Positions 14,064-17,195 of a DNA stretch of 17,195 bases are shown here, one piece after another. How positions within the stretch are numbered: the first letter of the stretch is position 1; the number at the start of each line of letters is the position of its first letter. This stretch comes from an uncultured Planctomycetaceae bacterium (lineage in GTDB: Bacteria; Planctomycetota; Planctomycetia; Pirellulales; Pirellulaceae), in contig CALBSZ010000524.1 in the NCBI GenBank assembly GCA_937967665.1, forward strand, positions 1 to 17,195. Reading direction: 5' to 3'. The translations under genes and the position numbers were made by a program. The notes beneath the pieces were generated by a model. That model had not been told where the DNA came from. It made no database searches and worked only from the letters and a program-made list of their open reading frames with translations.

Positions 14064-15296
14064 CTACTTGCGCGGCAGGCTGGCCAGGCGAAACGGTTCC
14101 TTGGCCTTGTACTTTTCCAGAAGCTCGCGTTCAAAAGGCTTCTGGTCGTCCGCGGCCAGGTTGACCGCCTTCTGTTGCCAATTGACCGCCTCGGCAAAGT
14201 TGCTGGCTTCGGCATGGGCGGCAGCCAACGCTTTCAGGTCCGAGAAATCCTTGTAATCACGCAACTCACAGGCGGTCTTGGCGGCTTTCAACGCCGCCGC
14301 GCCGTTACGGATCTTGGCATCGTCCGCGCCGGCCAACAGCCAGGCCTTGTTCTGGAACGCCAAGGCATATCGGGGCGCCAGCTTGATTGCCTGATTGAAG
14401 TCTTCAAGCGCCTTCTTGTATTCGCCCAGCATCTGATAGTTGTAGCCGCGATTGTTGTAGGCCAACGCCGATTCGCCGTTCAGCTTGATAACTTGCGAGA
14501 ACTCGTCCACCGCCTTCTTGTGCTCGCCCTTCAAGTAGTACACAAAACCACGGCCGTTGAGCGCGGGAACATTCTTCGGATCCAGCGAAATCGCCTTGTC
14601 AAAGTCCGCAATCGCCTTGTCCAGCTCACCGTGATTCTTGTACGTAATGGCCCGCTGGTGGTAGGCCGACGCCTTCTTGGGATCCTGCCGTATCACTTCG
14701 GTGAAGTCCTTGATCGCCAGATCGAATCGCTCCAGGCCCACGTACGCCGCAGCACGATTGGCGTAGATCGAAGTCCCTTTTGCGCCGCGCCGCAAGGCCT
14801 GATCGTAGTCCGCAATGGCCTTGTCGTACTGCCCCATCATGGCATAAAACATCCCGCGGCCTTCATAAACCGTCCAGCGGTCGTGTCCCACTTGAATCGC
14901 CCGCGTGTAATCGGCGATCGCCTTTTCACCTTCGCCCGCCGCCCAATATGCGGTGGCGCGAAAAACGTAGGCTTCCCCGTTGCGCGGGTTGCGACGAATC
15001 ATCTCGCTGAAAATCGCGGCTGAGTCGCCCAGCGGAACCGTGTTCGACTTCGATATCCACCCGACCTTCCCGTCACGCGATGCGACCAGGTAATACCCCT
15101 GCTCCTCCTGCTGGGGATTGAGTATCTCGCCGGTTTCGACGGTTCCCACGCTCTCTTTGCCGACGCGCACGTGCTGCTGGATTCTGGAAACTACGGTCGG
15201 TAGTGGCTCTGCCTGCTGAGCGGCCGCGAAATTCAGAAAAACGACGGAACTCAGCAAGACGCAAAAGCTACTAAGAGTTTTTTTAAAGGGAGGCAT
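14064..15296 (-). CDS. Exported SH3-like/TPR repeat protein
   Basis: The protein has 410 residues. A signal peptide (MPPFKKTLSSFCVLLSSVVF, cut near AAA-QQ at 26-27) is followed by a small beta-rich region at about 42-88 ('VRVGKESVGTVETGEIL', 'YYLVASRDGKVGWIS') with the look of a bacterial SH3 domain. Canonical TPRs then run from about 108 to 335 ('GEAYVFRATAYWAAGEGEKAIADYTRAI', 'ALNGRGFVYYLKGEHKKAVDEF'), with a degenerate last repeat near 365-395. It is probably a periplasmic scaffold for protein-protein contact; no partner is visible. An AAGGA lies about 9 nt before the ATG, and a plausible promoter sits at 15335-15363. It is convergent with the DUF1990 gene and divergent from the YTV gene. 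Confidence 0.85.
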   Translation of the reverse strand: MPPFKKTLSSFCVLLSSVVFLNFAAAQQAEPLPTVVSRIQQHVRVGKESVGTVETGEILNPQQEEQGYYLVASRDGKVGWISKSNTVPLGDSAAIFSEMIRRNPRNGEAYVFRATAYWAAGEGEKAIADYTRAIQVGHDRWTVYEGRGMFYAMMGQYDKAIADYDQALRRGAKGTSIYANRAAAYVGLERFDLAIKDFTEVIRQDPKKASAYHQRAITYKNHGELDKAIADFDKAISLDPKNVPALNGRGFVYYLKGEHKKAVDEFSQVIKLNGESALAYNNRGYNYQMLGEYKKALEDFNQAIKLAPRYALAFQNKAWLLAGADDAKIRNGAAALKAAKTACELRDYKDFSDLKALAAAHAEASNFAEAVNWQQKAVNLAADDQKPFERELLEKYKAKEPFRLASLPRK

Positions 15297-15334
15297 CGAT
15301 CGTTATCCTTTTCGTATTCGCTTTGAACGGCTCT

Positions 15335-15363
15335 ATCTTACCCATGTTCACAACGGCTCGCAA
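15335..15363 (-). promoter_or_regulatory. Sigma-70-type promoter candidate for the TPR gene
   Basis: On the minus strand TTGCGA (15363-15358) and TAAGAT (15340-15335) are separated by 17 nt. TAAGAT matches TATAAT at four of six positions. The predicted start lies roughly 30 nt before the ATG. Confidence 0.4.
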
Positions 15364-15524
15364 TGAGGCTGCTTCAGCGCGTTTTGCGTAGACGTAGCGG
15401 TTTTTTCGCCAATTGACACGGTGATTTACAGCGCCGGAGACGCTAACCGTCCGTGCGACTCGCACTAAGTTTTGCTAAACTCTTCATTCTTGTCACATTT
15501 TCAATTCAATTCGTTTTGTGCTTG

Positions 15525-15552
15525 TTGACAGCGAATCCAACATCGTTAGACT
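15525..15552 (+). promoter_or_regulatory. Sigma-70-type promoter candidate for the YTV gene
   Basis: A perfect TTGACA (15525-15530), a 16-nt spacer and TAGACT (15547-15552) lie in a locally AT-rich stretch. The leader would be about 95 nt long, with a small TGACT-TTG-AGTCA hairpin at 15590-15602. The 358-bp gap 15297-15654 holds this and the divergent TPR promoter; no gene was seen in it. Confidence 0.5.
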
Positions 15553-15637
15553 CTACCCATGATGTACCAGTTACGTGTATTGCCTATTGTGACTTTGAGT
15601 CAGTGAATTTCTATTTTTGCCCCAGTGTAAGCTTCTT

Positions 15638-15647
15638 GAGGAGGGAG
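15638..15647 (+). promoter_or_regulatory. Strong ribosome binding site of the YTV gene
   Basis: GAGGAGGGAG contains AGGAGG (15639-15644), 10 nt before ATG 15655. It is among the strongest SDs in the window and fits high expression. Confidence 0.65.
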
Positions 15648-15654
15648 TAGACAA

Positions 15655-16845
15655 ATGAAGAATGTATTGGCATTAGTGGCCCTTGCAGCGATGTCGCTGT
15701 ATTCGGTCCAGGACGTCCAGGCTGGATGTCGCCGCTCTGGTTGCGGCGGCTGCAGCGACCCTTGTGCGAGTTCTGGCTGCGGAAGCAGCTGTGGCTCGGC
15801 TTGCGGTGCTGCCAGTTGCGGTACGACGACGGTGGAAAAGACGATCATGGTTCCCACCTATGAAACCCAGACCCGCACGATTACCGTGACGGAGTGTCAG
15901 GATGAAGAGCGTACCCGAACTTACACGGTCTACAATCGTGTCGCCGTTGAAGAGGAAAAAACGGTAACCTACACCGAGATGGTTCCGGAAACTCGTACCA
16001 AGACTGTGACCTACCAAGTTTGTGTTCCCGTTACCGAAGAGAAGACTCGGGAATACACGGTTCAGGTGCCGACCTGGAGCGAAGTGGAAGAGACCTACAC
16101 GGTCATGGTTCCGACCGAGGAGACTCGCTCGGGAACGCGAACCGTTGCCAAATGCGTCCCGGTTACCAAGACACGCACTGTGACGTGTGACAAGGGCCAT
16201 TGGGAAACGCAGATCACCGAAGTTCCTTGTGGCGGCGGTTCCTGCTGTGATTCCGGTTGTGGCCGAGGCTGCGGACGCCGTAGTCGTTCCTGCTGCAACA
16301 CCGGTTGTGGCAGTTGCGCATCGGCCTGCGGCAGCGGTTGTGCCGCGGCGGCTCCCGCGACTCGCACCGTGTGCAATCGCGTCTGGGTCCCCAACGTCGT
16401 CGAAGAAGAAGTCGAATACACGACTTACGAACGCGTCACGGAAGAGGTTCCCTACGAGTACACGGTTACGGTTTGCAAGCCGGAAGAGAGAACTCGCACG
16501 AAGAAGGTTTGCACGTACACCGAGGAAACGCGGACACAGACTTATACGGTCACCAACAACGTGATGGAAGAACGTACGAAGGAAGTGACGTACACCGAAT
16601 GTGTACCGCACGAGAAAACTCGTACCTACACGGTAACTCGTTACGAATGCGTTCCTGAGGAAAAGACGGAAACTTACACCGTGAAAGTTCCGGTACAGGT
16701 TGAAAAGGAAGTTGAAGTCAAGGTTTGCACGATGGTTCCCCAAACGGTAACGGTCGAAGTCAGTGCTTGTGGCGGTGGTTGCGACAAGGGCTGTGGTCGC
16801 AGCCGTAGCCGGGGTTGCAGCAAGCGCTGCTGCGGCGGGTGCTAA
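15655..16845 (+). CDS. Cysteine-rich YTV-repeat protein, probable cell-wall/envelope component
   Basis: The protein has 396 residues. The signal peptide is MKNVLALVALAAMSLYSVQD, cut near VQA-GC at 23-24. The mature chain alternates: a Cys/Gly-rich block (about 25-56), a beta-prone Thr/Glu/Val block (about 58-195), a second Cys-rich block (about 197-236), a second Thr/Glu/Val block (about 245-372) and a final Cys-rich block ending SKRCCGGC. The Thr-rich blocks repeat short units with a YTV core, such as RTYTVYN, REYTVQV, ETYTVMV, QTYTVTN and ETYTVKV. YTV proteins are a planctomycete family associated with the proteinaceous cell wall, and the cysteine blocks suggest disulfide cross-linking (inference). 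It has its own promoter, SD and intrinsic terminator, so it is a monocistronic and probably well expressed unit. A long antisense frame across it is a by-product of the repeats. Confidence 0.88.
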   Translation: MKNVLALVALAAMSLYSVQDVQAGCRRSGCGGCSDPCASSGCGSSCGSACGAASCGTTTVEKTIMVPTYETQTRTITVTECQDEERTRTYTVYNRVAVEEEKTVTYTEMVPETRTKTVTYQVCVPVTEEKTREYTVQVPTWSEVEETYTVMVPTEETRSGTRTVAKCVPVTKTRTVTCDKGHWETQITEVPCGGGSCCDSGCGRGCGRRSRSCCNTGCGSCASACGSGCAAAAPATRTVCNRVWVPNVVEEEVEYTTYERVTEEVPYEYTVTVCKPEERTRTKKVCTYTEETRTQTYTVTNNVMEERTKEVTYTECVPHEKTRTYTVTRYECVPEEKTETYTVKVPVQVEKEVEVKVCTMVPQTVTVEVSACGGGCDKGCGRSRSRGCSKRCCGGC

Positions 16846-16869
16846 ACGCGACTTTCATTCAGCGATTTT

Positions 16870-16908
16870 GAAAGGGTCGATCCATGTGGATCGGCCCTTT
16901 CTTCGTTT
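16870..16908 (+). terminator. Intrinsic terminator of the YTV gene
   Basis: A 14-bp stem (GAAAGGGTCGATCC 16870-16883, GGATCGGCCCTTTC 16888-16901, one T-G wobble) with loop ATGT is followed by TTCGTTT. It begins 24 nt after the stop codon. The pattern is close to a textbook factor-independent terminator. Confidence 0.85.
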
Positions 16909-17010
16909 ATAGCCCGGGCCAATCAGTCGTCCAGGAATGCTATGGTTGGATATGGCAGCCGCTTTTTCCCGCTGCGGTTGTATCGATTCCTTCGGTTGCA
17001 GTGATTAGCA

Positions 17011-17195
17011 ATGGCAACGGCCCTGTTACGACCGGTTCCTCACGAATGCCCGCCGACGATCGCGTTGCCGGGAAGTTCCTGGAAGTTGCTTCCTCTGACA
17101 CGGACTGACTTCGTTTTCGCGTTTGTATTTGCCCTCCTCGCCATCGCAGCGCGAATTCCCTTCATCCTGACGGCCGCGGCGATCTTGCATCATTA
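17011..17195 (+). CDS. Membrane protein N-terminus, gene cut by the window edge
   Basis: A frame opens at ATG 17011 (first Met after an in-frame TGA at 17002) and is still open at the last base, giving 61 residues. It begins MATALLRPVP. Residues 31-61 form a hydrophobic stretch with TDFVFAFVFALLAIAAR followed by IPFILTAAAILHH. This looks like the first membrane segment and loop of a polytopic protein, perhaps of the ArnT/PMT-like GT-C type, but too little is visible to assign a family. No SD is evident and the true start may be downstream. The gap 16909-17010 holds nothing else recognised. Confidence 0.45.
   Translation, partial: MATALLRPVPHECPPTIALPGSSWKLLPLTRTDFVFAFVFALLAIAARIPFILTAAAILHH

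Noticed and set aside
14175..15023. 282-codon frame antisense to the TPR gene
   Set aside because: It mirrors the TPR periodicity of the sense strand and has no independent support.
15890..16740. CRISPR-like spaced repeats
   Set aside because: The repeated words are codons of the YTV units (TAC-ACG/ACC-GTN), not constant-length repeats with unique spacers.
15673..16743. 356-codon open frame antisense to the YTV gene
   Set aside because: The repetitive sense sequence keeps the opposite strand free of stops. The product is low-complexity and has no start signals.
16884..17108. 74-codon plus-strand frame after the YTV gene
   Set aside because: Its first codons lie inside the terminator stem-loop and the peptide is unrecognisable. 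The overlapping frame from 17011 is the better candidate.

Overview
The window reads as chromosomal DNA of a planctomycete, most likely a Pirellula/Rhodopirellula-type lineage. The evidence is family content: a PSCyt1/DUF1592/DUF1588/DUF1585 cytochrome-type protein paired with a Tat-exported DUF1552 protein, a cysteine-rich YTV-repeat cell-wall-type protein, a membrane protein with the planctomycete 'YYKWLGIPP...HHYRLLGI' N-terminus, and several TPR proteins. No rRNA, tRNA, CRISPR array, transposase or phage gene was seen. Thirteen coding regions are supported. Two are not long enough to stand out as ORFs: a 40-codon membrane-type ORF and a gene cut by the right edge.

Layout. (1) Positions 75-3200, minus strand: an atypical Hsp70 (lid region replaced by an acidic low-complexity tail), then a single-pass membrane protein with a J-like N-terminal domain lacking HPD and a PEGA-like C-terminus. 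(2) Positions 3326-5455, plus strand: an SMP-30/gluconolactonase-type beta-propeller divergent from the Hsp70 gene, then a TIGR01777/YfcH-type NAD(P)-binding epimerase. (3) Positions 5456-5880: a 425-bp intergenic stretch with a possible small minus-strand membrane ORF. (4) Positions 5881-10759, plus strand: a three-gene cluster of PSCyt/DUF1592 protein, caspase-like domain fused to an FGE-sulfatase domain, and DUF1552 protein. (5) Positions 10760-11086: an intergenic region packed with hairpins, two of which share a 32-nt direct repeat. (6) Positions 11087-13895, plus strand: a TMTC-like polytopic membrane protein with C-terminal TPRs, then a DUF1990 protein. (7) Positions 14064-15296, minus strand: an exported SH3-like/TPR protein. 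(8) Positions 15655-16845, plus strand: the YTV-repeat cysteine-rich protein, with its own recognisable promoter, strong ribosome binding site and intrinsic terminator. (9) Position 17011 to the edge: the N-terminus of a membrane protein.

How the genes may work together (inference): the Hsp70 and the membrane J-like protein look like a chaperone-type module at the inner membrane. The PSCyt and DUF1552 pair are exported proteins, here split by a caspase/FGE fusion whose caspase active-site residues appear to be missing. The TMTC-like protein may glycosylate exported proteins. The YTV protein is probably a disulfide-rich envelope component. The most noteworthy items are the HPD-less J-like/lidless Hsp70 pair, the degenerate caspase-FGE fusion inside the PSCyt/DUF1552 cluster, the hairpin cluster at 10762-10968, and the tripartite cysteine-rich/YTV protein.
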